NCBI RefSeq assembly: GCF_000003815.2
Contig: NC_049984.1
Location: 15,159,929-15,223,928, forward strand
Length of the DNA: 64,000 bases
Reading direction: 5' to 3'
Origin: Branchiostoma floridae
Lineage: Eukaryota; Chordata; Leptocardii; Amphioxiformes; Branchiostomatidae
A program made the position numbers and the translations under genes. Positions within the stretch are counted from its first letter, which is position 1. The number at the start of each line of letters is the position of its first letter. The notes under the pieces are model-generated. The model was not told the DNA's origin and searched no databases. It saw only the letters and a program-made list of their open reading frames with translations. Shown one piece after another: positions 21,305-34,446 of the stretch.

Positions 21305-22215
21305 GAGCCCGTAGACAGATGAGGACAGCTTTGGTATCCCCGCCTGCTGACCAAAGTGTGAAGACCTACATCAACACCACAGATGCAATCCTGTCCAGGG
21401 GTCAAGATGTCACGAGAGCGCATATCGACTTCCTCACATTGCCTGATACCTACTGGCCTTGGAAGATCCGAGCAGATGGACCCCGCCACACACAATTTAG
21501 GCGTTCGTCCCTCCCGCTCGTCACGCTACCAAACACCTACTGGCCTTGGGAGATTCCGGGGGACGGAACCCATGATACACAACGGCGTACGTCCCTCCCA
21601 CTCGTCACACCACTAAACACCTACTGGCCAGGGGAGAGAACCTGTAGCACACCACGACGTGCGTCCCTCCCTCTTGTCACACCACCAAACACCTACTGGC
21701 CATTGGAGATTTCGGGGGAGGGAACCCGTAACACACCAAGGCGCGCGTCCCTTGTCACACTACCAAACACCTACTGGCCTTGGGAGATTACAGGGGAGGG
21801 AACCTGTAGCACACCACGACGTGCGTCCCTCCCTCTTGTCACACCACCAAACACCTACTGGCCTTGGGAGATTCGGGAGGAGGGAACCCGTAACACACCA
21901 CGGCGTGCGTCCCTCCCTCTCGTCACACTGCCTAACACCTACTGGCCTTGGGAAATTTCGGAGGTGGGAACACATAACACACCACGGCGTGCGTCTCTTC
22001 CCTCTGTCACACTACCAAACACCTACTGACCTTGGGACATACCGGAGAAGGGAACTCGTAACACACCACGGCGTTCCTCCCTTCCCCTTGTCACACTACC
22101 AAACACCTACTGGCCTTGGGAAATTTCGAAGGAGGGAACCCGTAACACACCACGGCCCTCGTCCCTTGTAACACTACCAAACACCTACTGGCCTTGGGAG
22201 ATCCCGGGGGAGTAA
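21115..22215 (+). pseudogene. Out-of-frame remnant of the copy A receptor tail with 10 repeat units
   Basis: In the original frame this stretch would encode the rest of the cytoplasmic tail, matching copies B and C (for example EVQGIRARRQMRTALVSPP). It is followed by ten roughly 28-codon units with RRAS or RRSS near the start and NTYWPWEI in the middle. Units 3 and 4 vary (YWPGER, YWPLEI). In unit 8 the TGG after TAC is TGA (22027-22029), an in-frame stop. The same frame continues through two more units to TAA at 22213-22215. The 1-base deletion at 21114 disconnects it from the receptor frame. Confidence 0.75.
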
Positions 22216-25200
22216 ACTCATTATACATCACCTTGGGTGATCCCTGGGAAGGAAGTACATAACATACAACGGCGTGCGCCACCCCCCCTCCCTCTCAGTA
22301 CCTAACACGAACTGACATTGGGGGATCCCTGGTGAAGGAACCCGGAATTCACCTTAAAAAAACACCCCTGCACCTCCTGCCTCAACGTATTACTTTAAGT
22401 TCCGAGATCATCTACTTAGCATATTAAGATGCGGAAATAGTAGTTCCATGAACCTAGTACCAGCAATAAAATGCACCCTAACTGCCAAAGCATTTTGTGC
22501 ATATTTGCAATTTTAGCACAAATCCAGCACGACTGGCAAACCATTATCACAACTTTATGAGAACCTTGCTTGTTACCTTCATTGGCTAGATTGCAAGATA
22601 TTGAAAGTTAGTTGCAGTCTAAATTCGTTTTATTCTATGTGAGCAACATCATTTGCAAACCTGACGCCCTTTTCATAATAGATGTACCCAAGAAAGGAAG
22701 GATTCCCATGGTATTTGGTCTGCGGGTAGCTTAGACAGACATGGAAAAAGAAAAGAAAATGCGGATTATAGATTTGGGACTTAATCTGCATAGAAATCGG
22801 AAAATTTGATAATACCAATGTATTTCAAAATAGGACTTCTATATGTGTTACATATGCATGACAGGTGGAACATTTACATATGCCAATACTGCAAATAAGA
22901 GCCTAATTCGCATGATTGATACGAAAGTGCCGGAATACCTCAGTGGTAAATGATAGGAATTTTATACTTGTGACATGTGCAAGTAAGTTTACGTTCCGCA
23001 TCATTATGCATAAATTATGTAAATGTAAGATATTTGCATAACTTATGATATGAGCTACATGTATAAGCATGGCATTCTGTCAAAGGAAAGGACTTTCATA
23101 CATGCAATATGTATGGTTGTGGTAGAGAAGACCATTACTCAAAACAGTTTATTTTACTTTTCAAATACTTTGCTTTCAAGTGATCAAAATGTATGCTATT
23201 CTTACAAGAAGGAAATCTCAGCAAATGCAGTGGTCTTGTCATAGCCTCATTTCTCTCCACTGTACCGAGATATTTGGTATACACTAAAACACTCCGTTCG
23301 CGACTTACCACTCGGTTGAGCTAAGGCGGCCCAGGCACGCTCGATTTGTGTTCGAGTTCCGGTGCGTGTCGTCTTGTCCAGCCGAATTCGAACCATGTTC
23401 GATGATGTTCTATTACGTAATTCGAATAGAACGCGAGTTCGAACCTGTGGTTATTTGTGACTTTTTAATGTAAACACGCACCGTAAGGAGCTTTTATCCT
23501 TGGTGGGTGTTTGTGCGGATCAGTTTGTGACATTTACGGCTTCATGCCCGGCTCAAAATAAGAGTATTGATCTTTGTAGTACTCATGTTTTACTTATTAT
23601 CCCATTCTTATCAAAACTGTCCAAGGGTATTTTGTGTAATTATTCAATGTTTTTAACTTTGGTGCATTTTCAACCAAAAATTTAAAAAAGATAGTCGTTT
23701 CTGATGTTTTTGGCCCAAAAAAAGCAATGTAATCCTAATTTCAAACAAAATACCGTACCCCTGGATAAAATGATAAGTATGAGGTAGGCGTTCATCCTTA
23801 GGAATATCATGATTGAAGGTCTTGTTTCCACCTGGGCGTATACCCATGAAATAAGCATCACTTTTTTTAACCAAAATGTATATTTCTAACCGCAAATCCG
23901 GTATGTAAAAAAAACAAAATCACAAGTATTCAATGTGTTTCAAGTAGTACTAAAACTGTGCGAAGTTTCATCGTAGTGCGACCGAGCAATCAAAAGTTAC
24001 ATTCATATGTATAGAATACTACTTTACTACAAGCCTGGGCCGCCTTAAGCCAACCGAGATATAGTACAGGAGTCTGCTACCTTATTGTGTCAAAATAGGT
24101 AGACAGAATCAATCTGTCGTCTTAGTCCGTACCCGGCCCTCTGAAAATATAGAAGAAATTGGCCAGATAGTGTGCATGACTTGACACAGCAACGTGCAAC
24201 TCATTGACCTACTTTTACACCCTGGTAGTTTATTCTCCCTGCTTGGTTAATTTATTCACCAGCCCAATGACTCTGGTGGAGATTACTGTTTTTATGCCAC
24301 CACAATCGGGTACGATGTCTGGAAAAAAACTTACATTTGGTACACCCGTGCTTGTACATGCCCACTGGCGGGTCAGATCGTTCATATGCGACAAGCTACG
24401 GGACAATCTGACCCTCCCGAGGTCTGGAGCAACCTTCCAGGATGATTTCCAGACTTTGCAGAATCTGTTTTTTTTTCGTTGGAGATTCACATGTTTGTAC
24501 GAAGAAATTACACACTTGAACAAATCTATGAAACTTGGGCATTCTAGAGAAATGCAGTACAATTGCAGGTCATTAATTTGTGTATTGTATGTATTGTGTA
24601 TGTATTGTATTGTATTGTATTTGATGTATTTGGGTACTTTCTTTGATGTCTATACTTTCACCAAAACAAGTAGGGATGCTTCTGAGAATTCAAACCATGA
24701 TCCCAGAAAAGAAAAAAGAAACAAATAAAACAAAAAAGTACAAGGTGTAATGTACCCATAAAGCAACTATTGCAATATATCATAGGTCCATACAGGACTC
24801 CTTAAAGTGTTATCCAGTGCTTAAGTAAAGAAAAGGGAAGAAAAAAGCTATTGCATTGAATGCTTTCGTCAAATTACGTTTCTTTGAGATAGAAGATTGT
24901 GTTTATTCTTTGTTGGGTAGGGGATATATTTACCTGAAAGTATTGATTAGCCAAATGAAAATTTCAACTTTTTATGGTAAATGAAAACTTCAACATTTTA
25001 TGGTAATCAGTATCAGTGGGACTTAAAAGTGGTAGGTGATCTGAAAAGAAGAGATTACGACTTAATTGCTCTGATACTGATTTTGACCCACTTGTATTTA
25101 TTTCATGGATATTATATTTAGGTGGTCTTCAACTTTTGCATTGAACAAGAGTGTAAGGTACGTAGAACTAGAAAGCTGAGAGTCATTTTATGTTCGAAGC

Positions 25201-25316
25201 ACTTGTAGAAAGACAATGTTATAACTAACTGCGTGCGTTGATATTATACTTGTTAATGTTTGAGCCCGTAAGTATTCAGGTGGTCTTTATAATTATAACC
25301 TTGAACATGATTATAC
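22216..25316. other. Spacer A, part 1
   Basis: This is the non-coding 3' flank and spacer after gene A. AATAAA at 22465-22470 may be the polyadenylation signal of gene A. From about 22480 the sequence is nearly identical to 38463-41293 (spacer B). It is visibly more divergent from 49690-52290 (spacer C). Short open frames here are the same in A and B only because the duplication is recent; none has a recognisable domain. Confidence 0.6.
23311..24058. mobile_element. Terminal-inverted-repeat element in spacer A
   Basis: Left terminus CTCGGTTGAGCTAAGGCGGC at 23311-23330 continues through CCAGGC; right terminus ends in the inverted GCCGCCTTAAGCCAACCGAG at 24039-24058. About 26 bp of inverted repeat match with one or two differences. 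The spacer C sequence lacks the element. The first 150 bp are rich in TTCGAA and GTTCGA words, including a hairpin with AATTCGAATAGAAC. The target duplication is not clear and the superfamily is not assigned. Confidence 0.65.
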
Positions 25317-26732
25317 GTCGATCAGCGAACTTAGACCCATATCCCTGACACCTACGCTAGCAAAAGTAGCGGAAACTTTCATCTCGAAACATCTGTACTC
25401 TGACATCAAGCACAGCATTGACCCAAACCAATTTGGTTGCATACCAGGTCGTTCTACGACACACTGCCTCGTTGATTTAATTGACCAACTGGCTAGAACA
25501 GCAGATAAGAGGGAGACAATAACAACGCTGATAACTACGGATTTTGCCAAGGCGTTCGACCTTGTGGACCACAGCATAGCCGTTTCAAGCCTACTTGGAG
25601 CAGGTCTACGAAGCTCGCTCGCCAAATGGGTATGTTCGTTCCTGTCCACTAGAAAGCAGAGAGTGATGTACAAGGGAACGTATTCAGATTGGAGGGAGAC
25701 GACCTGTGGCCTACCACAAGGAACAGTGTTAGGCCCCTTAATCTTCCTTGCTCTAATCAACAGTGCAAGTGAGAATTCCCTTGCTAGGAGGTGGAAGTTC
25801 GTGGATGATCTTAACTTAGCTGAGAGCAGGTTGATCCGGGACACCTCAACACTTCAAACGGACCTCAACAGCCTCGACCAATGGGCATCCACAAGAAAGA
25901 TGAAACTTCACCCCAAAAAATGCAAAGCCATGCACGTGGTCTTTACGAGAACAGTCCTTCCACTGCCACCCCTGTCTATTGCTGGCCAACCGTTAGAGGA
26001 GGTCAAGATAGTTAAACTCCTCGGCTTGTTCATCCAGGCTGACCTTGGTTGGAACGTACATGTAGACCACATTGTCAAACAAGGCAACCGAAAGCTATTT
26101 ATGCTTAAACAACTCAACCAGTTCGATCTGTCTAGGGATGACATACTTACCTGCTACAAAACATTCGTCCGTCCAAGCTGTGAGTATGCAGCGCCTGCCT
26201 GGCATCCTGTACTAACTGCTAGACAGCGACGAAGGATCGAATTCATCCAGAAACGCGCATGTCGGATAATACTCCGCTCTGCCTACACTTCATACCCAGA
26301 GGCGTGCCGGATTCTGAACTTGTCTACCCTAGATCAGAGGAGAGACCACCTCTGCCTGCAGTTCGCCCAGAAACTCCTCCAGTCACCGGACTTCCGTCAC
26401 TGGCTACCACAAACCCGGGGGGCTATCACTGGGAGAGTCACAAGGGCCAGCAACCAACTAGACACTGTCAAACCCAGAACTGAGCGCTACAAAAAAAGTG
26501 CAATCCCATATATGATATGCCTGCTGAACAAAAATAATGGAAATTAATGTTAACAATGCAACTGTATATTATCTATTGTATATATGTAACGTTTTTTTTT
26601 TTTAATGATTTTATTGTATTTGTAGCACAGAGGTGCTGTACAGCAAGGCCGTAATTCAACCTCTGGTTGCCAGTGTCTTGCTTTTATTCTGAATAAACCA
26701 TTTGATTGATTGATTGATTGATTGATTGATAC
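25317..26732 (+). mobile_element. 5'-truncated LINE with reverse transcriptase (CR1/L2/Jockey group), spacer A only
   Basis: One open frame from about 25321 to a stop ending at 26547 starts at SELRPISLTPTLAKVAE. It includes TDFAKAFDLVDHS, GLPQGTVLGPLIF, the active-site FVDD (WKFVDDLNLAE) and the C-terminal FVRPSCEYAAPAWHP and FIQKRACRIIL motifs. The tail is a run of GATT repeats ending near 26728. Spacer B at about 41280-41300 is the empty site: TTATACGG is continuous there. ATAC at 25313-25316 and 26729-26732 is the probable target duplication. The insertion is therefore younger than the A/B duplication. It is an unrelated family to the LINE at 17212. Confidence 0.9.
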
Positions 26733-29643
26733 GGTATGTGAAATAATAAGCGTAGCATGCTGAGTGTCATTTTATGCACTTATAATCATAGCATGAAGGT
26801 TGCAAATAAACTTCGCTATAATCAAAGCGTACCTTAAAACACGATTATGTATAATACACATAAGCACAGAAACTATACATATATTGTTACATCCTAAAAC
26901 ATTTGATTACTGTGATTAAGAATACGATTTATAAGGCCGTTCATAGTTGGACGTTTAAAATGTGCAGAAATCAAGATAATGTTCTTTAGTAGGTGCATAA
27001 CGTTATATGTATGTGGAAGTAAAAGTAGCACTAATGTTCAATATAGTCAAACATTTTGTCACAATTATTTCTCTTATGCTTCAGTGGGCATTATAGTGTT
27101 TTGTCACATGTTTGGTGGTACCGGTATGGCATTACATAGTATACGCCATCAGCAAAGGGCTAATTGAATTTCTTAGGCTTTGTGCGTTGCAATCATAACG
27201 CTACAATATTCATGTGTGAAAGTAGTGGCACGGCATATGACAGTGGCAACCAGTGAAATGAGCAAAAAAAGCTAAAATGATGTGATTACCATCTAAATAA
27301 TGAGTTTGCACCGTCTTTTGGGAAGCAATGAACTGTGACCGCCAGGCCTCAAAATATTGGAGTAAAAAGATAAAGAACATCAGGTGGTAGAAAACCTACA
27401 AAAACACAAAGCAAAACACGTTTGGGGTAATATCATATCCCTGGCTTTCGTTAAACCCAGAGTCAACACTGGAACGGAATGTACTTGTATTCAAGTTTCT
27501 TGTGAATCATAAGAAGTCTTTTGTATTGGGTACTAATGTGTCTGGCACACCACAGCGCCACCCCCACCCCCACCCCCCGCCCTCACATAATGATAATATA
27601 ATGTGCAGTGATGTAGTTTCTGGATCGCTGATCCAGTCTGGAACTAGGAGTCACGGTTTGTGGCTATCCGGCTGTCGGCTTCAAGGTGGAAGACAATTAA
27701 AGACGCCACAGTGTCTCTAGGAGTGTTCTGTATGCCTTGTTCTGCAATGATGAAAAGCTACCAGTTCCGAACTAACAACCCATCTCTATGATATATCAGA
27801 ACCCTTTCTCTAAGAACAGAAATGTTGGGGTGTTCGATATGCAACTTCATACGATATCATATGCATAAGCAATTTTCTCTCTGCGTACCTGTGACTAGGT
27901 GTGGAACATCTGTTAGAAGTAGGAGCTATGCTCTTGAATCATCGTTAAGCATGGTTAAGTCCATCGCTTCACTTTAAGTCTTGTCAATGCAAATGATACA
28001 GTTCAGTACGAAACCACAAGTGTTAGTGACCTGTGTCATGAGTCATCATGTTGTAAACATGCACAAAAAATGCATGCAGTACAGATGGCAAGACTGGTGA
28101 ATTCATCACGCTCACATTTGGTTGCAAGTGACACTACAACGGAAGCATTCATTTGTGACAGGTCACCAAGTGTTATGTACAATAACGTTCTGAATGGTGA
28201 CTTTGAGCACGTCCTCAGCGTTTACGACACCACGATATCATTTGGATTTGGCTCAGTGGGACTCATGAAGGTTGATTTCGTCTGCCTATCTACTGACTTC
28301 ACGTATTCAAATTTGAGAGACGAAGGCAATGGACAATACCACAGTTCAGCTACAAGACCTGCTGTTTACTTTTGTGTACAACCTCAGTAGGGATTTATGT
28401 TCGTCATACCATTGTACCAAGGCTCTGACATGTCACAGCTCATTGTATTTTTAGACACAATTTGTAAGTAGCCACCCTCCCTCATTTAGGTTGACTTGAA
28501 TTCTATAGAAAAAGACCACTGTCCCACATATCCAACCATGGCACAACCTTCTCCACACCGTAGTTCCACGGTTGGGGATTAGTCGTAAGCAAGGTCATTT
28601 GTGGTTGGGAGTTGGTCGGCAAGGTTGCCTGACTAGTCTTTAAAATTAGTCTGCACAAGTCGAAAATGAACTTTGAAAAATTAAAGATGAGAAAGTCTTA
28701 TTCCATGTTGCTACTACCAGCCCATCACGTGCACACACCTTGGTTATGTAGTGAAGCAAGGTTGGCAGCAAGGTTGGGAAAACGTCCTGAATGTGTGACA
28801 GGGACTTTAATCAGTCTCCTCTGAACCAAGGACATTATTTGATCGTACTGGTGCCTATACTAGTGTAGTATGGAATAAGGAATGCGTTGGTGGTAATTGT
28901 GTCCCGTGCAGCACATGTCTTACAGCGTACTCATGTTCACTTTACTTCTTATGTAAAATTCTAACTGTATTTGACTTGATGACCAAAGGTACCTTTTGTT
29001 GTTATGTCAAATGTTATCGAAGTGAAAAATAAAAAAATGAATAAACTAGCACATATAACATACTTGTCACATATATATACATATGTATGTACCTAGCTGA
29101 TCCTTGTATATTCAGTCTAAAGTAATTAAGTCATGTTAAAAAGTGCTATTTTTTTAACTAGAACTATTTTTGAGATTATTTGTAAAGCATCGAATGACGC
29201 AATGTAGACTACAAGTGTTTGGAAGGAAAGTTACTTGTATTATAGCGAGAATGATGATGTTTGTAATAAATCTATCGATGAATCCGTGGACGTATATGAT
29301 TCATATTCAAAGCGTCATTGTACAAATGTTTCTATCCATGCAGTGTTTTGTGATACCCACAAGTGAACCCACATTATGAATGTGTAAATGCTGATCACTT
29401 CACAGCTTACAATAGAGACGTAACGAATATAAAATCAATGTAATGTTCACTGCTTGTATGTGATATATTTCAGCAAATAAACTTGTGAGTGATGTGATTT
29501 AACATATGTCGTGGACCTGATTGTGTTGTCGTCTAAGCTTATCTAGTCATAAACCCTACCATATGATTCTGTTGGTGGGACTACACTAGTAGTACATACT
29601 AATAGTACTAATAATGCATGCAGTCCTAATGCTAACCCGATCT
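26733..29643. other. Spacer A, part 2
   Basis: This stretch is nearly identical to 41294-44205. A 106-codon open frame at 28070-28390 is kept in spacer B (42629-42949) but the homologous stretch of spacer C (54080-54280) has an in-frame stop and large changes, so no gene is called. A C-rich run near 27550-27590 differs in length between spacers. Confidence 0.55.
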
Positions 29644-29743
29644 NNNNNNNNNNNNNNNNNNNNNNNNNNNNNNNNNNNNNNNNNNNNNNNNNNNNNNNNN
29701 NNNNNNNNNNNNNNNNNNNNNNNNNNNNNNNNNNNNNNNNNNN
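29644..29743. other. Assembly gap, 100 N
   Basis: The gap falls where the homologous copies (33045-33125, 44235-44410) have CT and TA microsatellites, so it probably hides a simple repeat. Confidence 0.9.
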
Positions 29744-31651
29744 CTCTCTCTAGGATTTTAAAACGCCAGTGTATATATATATATACATACATTTCTTTGT
29801 AGTGAAATGGACCATTGGTATGATTCAGACTGAACAGGCCCAGCAGACGAACTGGACCTGATCCTCTGGACCTGAACCGGACCTGGACCTGAAGAAAATG
29901 GTATCGTGGTAGACTGTATCTGCATGTAACCCTCTGCCGATAATACGTCCACTGGTACGTATGTACATGAATATGTACTTTGGCTTTCCACAATCCGTCA
30001 CTCTTGGACAGTAGAAATATGCCATCTAGCGGATGCCTTGTCAACTGGAGTAAGTTGTTTAAAAGCTGCACTAACCCGCTAATGTTTTATTCCCTCTACA
30101 CGTTTTCTAACGTCGGTCCATGTTGTTCCTAACAGGTTTCAGAAAAAAATTGCTTTCAAATATGCCCCAAAACCGCAACACACTGAAAGACACATCGTAC
30201 CAATCGTCTTGTTTCAGCTTTAGCAAAACATACAGTTAATTACTTGACTTGTAATTACATTTTTCTCAAAATTAGTCTGGGTTTCTGGCCATCTCTTGAA
30301 AACCAAGAGTCCGTAGGGCACAAACCTCCGCAAAGAAGTTATTATTATAGCGCCCGAGGTTTGAGAGGTGTGTGATACCCAAGAAGATCAATTTATTGGA
30401 AATCGAATGACTTACGTACACATTATTTGTTTACTTTTGTAATAAGGTGCCTGTCCAAAGAGCCATGTACCACTGAAAAATATACAGAGGAGAGCAAGAT
30501 TAACAAAAAAACAAGTGACCGTAGGTAACATACTCTATGATGTAATTATGGTTCATGTTAGTTGTGTTATTTTCTGTGGTGTGTGACTTGGTGTTTATAT
30601 CGCATACAGAACAAATCACATTGACTTATACCAAAAGCTTATTTAAAAGCTAACGTACCTAACGTATTACTGCCAAATGTAAACACAATCCTGTACGCAT
30701 CAACAGCAAAACCAGGATCTCAAAAGAACGACACCAAATGAAACAGCCACACAGCTTCAAAATGCATACCCGAGACCCACACCATCATATAAACAGCCGG
30801 AATAGTGACATCTGTGAACAGCTGACAACACGACGTGCACAAAACACGCAAATCACGCAACATCTGCTTGACAGTATCCAATTACCGCAAGGCCTAGATA
30901 ACGCAGACCCGGACCAATATATCGAAATTTTGTACATTTTGTCGGGGTGATTTTTAAAATTATTACGTTGATTATAAAAACAGCTTGCGCAAAAAAAGTG
31001 CATCATCGTCCAACTCAGTGCAGAGGACCGGCCAAACTACATATGAATGCTACAACGGCAACATATAGATACAGCTATATACGCGCGTTACATTGATTGA
31101 CAAAACTAAAACTCTGTTGCCTCCGGTCACAGAGCAAAAATAACCAAGCCGGGATCTAACCTCTTGATGGAGAGTAAGTCAACCATCCCCCGGAAGCGAA
31201 AGCTTATACATGTACGACACACTGTCCATTAGGGAAGAAACGGCTGTTTACTGCGATGTATCACATTACCTGTAACATGAGGTGTCGGGACTGTAATGGT
31301 AATGTCTATAGTTAATGTCTTGAGTTAAAGGTGCGCTTGCATAGACAGACACAAAAACAGTACCACCATTGGAGGTCACTGACTGTCTTGAAGAAGGTAA
31401 TAATATTTGCTATCTCGTCTGTCGCATGTTTTGTCAGTGCTCCAAATGCATAAAAACATATCATCAGTCTGTTTAATAAATGCAGTGATCGTACAGACGT
31501 CACTGCATGAGGGGTACAAAGCATCTTCGGTAGAGAAAACTATATCCTTAGTACAGTGAAAAAAGGGATCAGCTAGCAGACAATTGGTCCTTAATGCTTA
31601 CATCATCGACTTATCAAGTATGCCAAATGCCGGTAAGTGACAATTCATCTG
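29744..31651. other. 5' flank of the gap-cut LRR gene fragment
   Basis: This block is nearly identical to 33290-35149 and 44470-46249. Only at 29750-29895 is it different: a segment with repeated GGACCTGA words replaces the TTCCACTATCTCATAGG segment of the other two copies. No exon is supported except the LRR gene start at 31652. Confidence 0.55.
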
Positions 31652-31711
31652 ATGCAATGTTTACGTACGGATAAACGGGACGTCTGTAAAATATGGCGGC
31701 GAAGTAGAACC
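31652..31711 (+). pseudogene. 5' fragment of an LRR receptor gene cut by a gap
   Basis: The first 20 codons match copies B and C (MQCLRTDKRDVCKIWRRSRT) and then run into 340 N. Like copy C it has isoleucine (ATA) where A and B have the second ATG. After the gap the sequence resumes not in the gene but in the spacer, at a point homologous to 28680. Either a roughly 9.7-kb deletion or a misjoin of alleles explains this. Confidence 0.7.
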
Positions 31712-32051
31712 NNNNNNNNNNNNNNNNNNNNNNNNNNNNNNNNNNNNNNNNNNNNNNNNNNNNNNNNNNNNNNNNNNNNNNNNNNNNNNNNNNNNNNNNN
31801 NNNNNNNNNNNNNNNNNNNNNNNNNNNNNNNNNNNNNNNNNNNNNNNNNNNNNNNNNNNNNNNNNNNNNNNNNNNNNNNNNNNNNNNNNNNNNNNNNNNN
31901 NNNNNNNNNNNNNNNNNNNNNNNNNNNNNNNNNNNNNNNNNNNNNNNNNNNNNNNNNNNNNNNNNNNNNNNNNNNNNNNNNNNNNNNNNNNNNNNNNNNN
32001 NNNNNNNNNNNNNNNNNNNNNNNNNNNNNNNNNNNNNNNNNNNNNNNNNNN
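31712..32051. other. Assembly gap, 340 N
   Basis: The gap joins the start of an LRR gene to spacer sequence. If the gene were intact about 9.7 kb would be expected here, so the stated gap size cannot be right unless there is a real deletion. Confidence 0.85.
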
Positions 32052-33091
32052 TTAAAGATGAGAAAGTCTTATTCCATGTTGCTACTACCAGCCCATCACG
32101 TGCACACACCTTGGTTATGTAGTGAAGTAAGGTTGGCAGCAAGGTTGGGAAAACGTCCTGAATGTGTGACAGGGACTTTAATCAGTCTCCCCTGAACCAA
32201 TGACATTATTTGATCGTACTGGTGCCTATACTAGCGTGTAGTATGGAATAAGGAATGCGTTGATGGTAATTGTGTCCCGTGCAGCACATGTCTTACAGCG
32301 TACTCATGTTCACTTTACTTCTTATGTAAAATTCTAACTGTATTTGACTTGATGACCAAAGGTACCTTTTGTTTTTATGTCAAATGTTATCGAAGTGAAA
32401 AATAAAAAAAATGAATAAACTAGCACATATAACATACTTGTCACATATATATACATATGTATGTACCTAGCTGATCCTTGTATATTCAGTCTAAAGTAAT
32501 TAAGTCATGTTAAAAAGTGCTATTTTTTTAACTAGAACTATTTTTGAGATTATTTGTAAAGCATCGAATGACGCAATGTAGACTACAAGTGTTTGGAAGG
32601 AAAGTTACTTGTATTATAGCGAGAATGATGATGTTTGTAATAAATCTATCGATGAATCCGTGGACGTATATGATTCATATTCAAAGCGTCATTGTACAAA
32701 TGTTTCTATCCATGCAGTGTTTTGTGATACCCACAAGTGAACCCACATTATGAATGTGTAAATGCTGATCACTTCACAGCTTACAATAGAGACGTAACGA
32801 ATATAAAATCAATGTAATGTTCACTGCTTGTATGTGATATATTTCAGCAAATAAACTTGTGAGTGATGTGATTTAACATATGTCGTGGACCTGATTGTGT
32901 TGTCGTCTAAGCTTATCTAGTCATAAACCCTACCATATGATTCTGTTGTTGGGACTACACTAGTAGTACATACTATTAGTACTAATAATGCATGCAGTCC
33001 TAATGCTAACCCGATCTGTCAACTGTAACCAAACGTATTTCCAATAATCTCTCTCTCTGTCTCTGTCTGTCTCTGTCTGTCTCTCTCTCTG

Positions 33092-33125
<34 letters not shown>

Positions 33126-34446
33126 CATACATGTATATAGTCTGCAAATACACCCCCCCCCCAATCAGAGACCTAGGACAGGCCCAGCAGACGAAATTCC
33201 ACTATATACATGTATATAGTCTGCAAATACACCCCCCCCCAATCAGAGACCTAGGACAGGCCCAGCAGACGAAATTCCACTATCTCATAGGGGTGTGGAA
33301 AATGGATGGAGAATATCCAGAAAATGGTATCGTGGTAGACTGTATCTGCATGTAACCCTCTGCCGATAATACGTCCACTGGTACGTATGTACATGAATAT
33401 GTACTTTGGCTTTCCACAATCCGTCACTCTTGGACAGTAGAAATATGCCATCTAGCGGATGCCTTGTCAACTGGAGTAAGTTGTTTAAAAGCTGCACTAA
33501 CCCGCTAATGTTTTATTCCCTCTACACGTTTTCTAACGTCGGTCCATGTTGTTCCTAACAGGTTTCAGAAAAAAATTGCTTTCAAATATGCCCCAAAACC
33601 GCAACACACTGAAAGACACATCGTACCAATCGTCTTGTTTCAGCTTTAGCAAAACATACAGTTAATTACTTGACTTGTAATTACATTTTTCTCAAAATTA
33701 GTCTGGGTTTCTGGCCATCTCTTGAAAACCAAGAGTCCGTAGGGCACAAACCTCCGCAAAGAAGTTATTATTATAGCGCCCGAGGTTTGAGAGGTGTGTG
33801 ATACCCAAGAAGATCAATTTATTGGAAATCGAATGACTTACGTACACATTATTTGTTTACTTTTGTAATAAGGTGCCTGTCCAAAGAGCTATGTACCACT
33901 GAAAAATATACAGAGGAGAGCAAGATTAACAAAAAACAAGTGACCGTAGGTAACATACTCTATGATGTAATTATGGTTCATGTTAGTTGTGTTATTTTCT
34001 GTGGTGTGTGACTTGGTGTTTATATCGCATACAGAACAAATCCCATTGACTTATACCAAAAGCTTATTTAAAAGCTAACGTACCTAACGTATTACTGCCA
34101 AATGTAAACACAATCCTGTACGCATCAACAGCAAAACCAGGATCTCAAAAGAACGACACCAAATGAAAACAGCCACACAGCTTCAAAATGCATACCCGAG
34201 ACCCACACCATCATATAAACAGCCGGAATAGTGACATCTGTGAACAGCTGACAACACGACGTGCACAAAACACGCAAATCACGCAACATCTGCTTGACAG
34301 TATCCAATTACCGCAAGGCCTAGATAACGCAGACCCGGACCAATATATCGAAATTTTGTACATTTTGTCGGGGTGATTTTTAAATTATTACGTTGATTAT
34401 AAAAACAGCTAGCGCAAAAAAAGTGCATCATCGTCCAACTCAGTGC
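32052..34446. other. Second copy of the spacer end (5' flank of gene B)
   Basis: The sequence is nearly identical to 28680-30990 in direct orientation and to 43240-45600. At 33129-33283 a segment of about 76 bp starting ACATGTATATAGTCTG is present twice in tandem, unlike the other copies. CT and TA microsatellites lie at 33045-33125. Confidence 0.6.
33045..33125. repeat. CT/GTCT and TA microsatellite
   Basis: Runs of CTCT and CTGT are followed by a short TA run. The homologous position in the copy C flank is longer (44235-44410). Confidence 0.9.

Noticed and set aside
28070-28390. 106-codon open frame in spacer A, repeated in spacer B
   Set aside because: A and B spacers are recent duplicates, so conservation is uninformative. 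The homologous spacer C sequence has an in-frame stop and no domain is recognisable.
29170-29379. 69-codon open frame present three times (also 32544 and 43732)
   Set aside because: Identity follows from recent duplication. The spacer C counterpart near 55820-55990 has deletions that destroy it.
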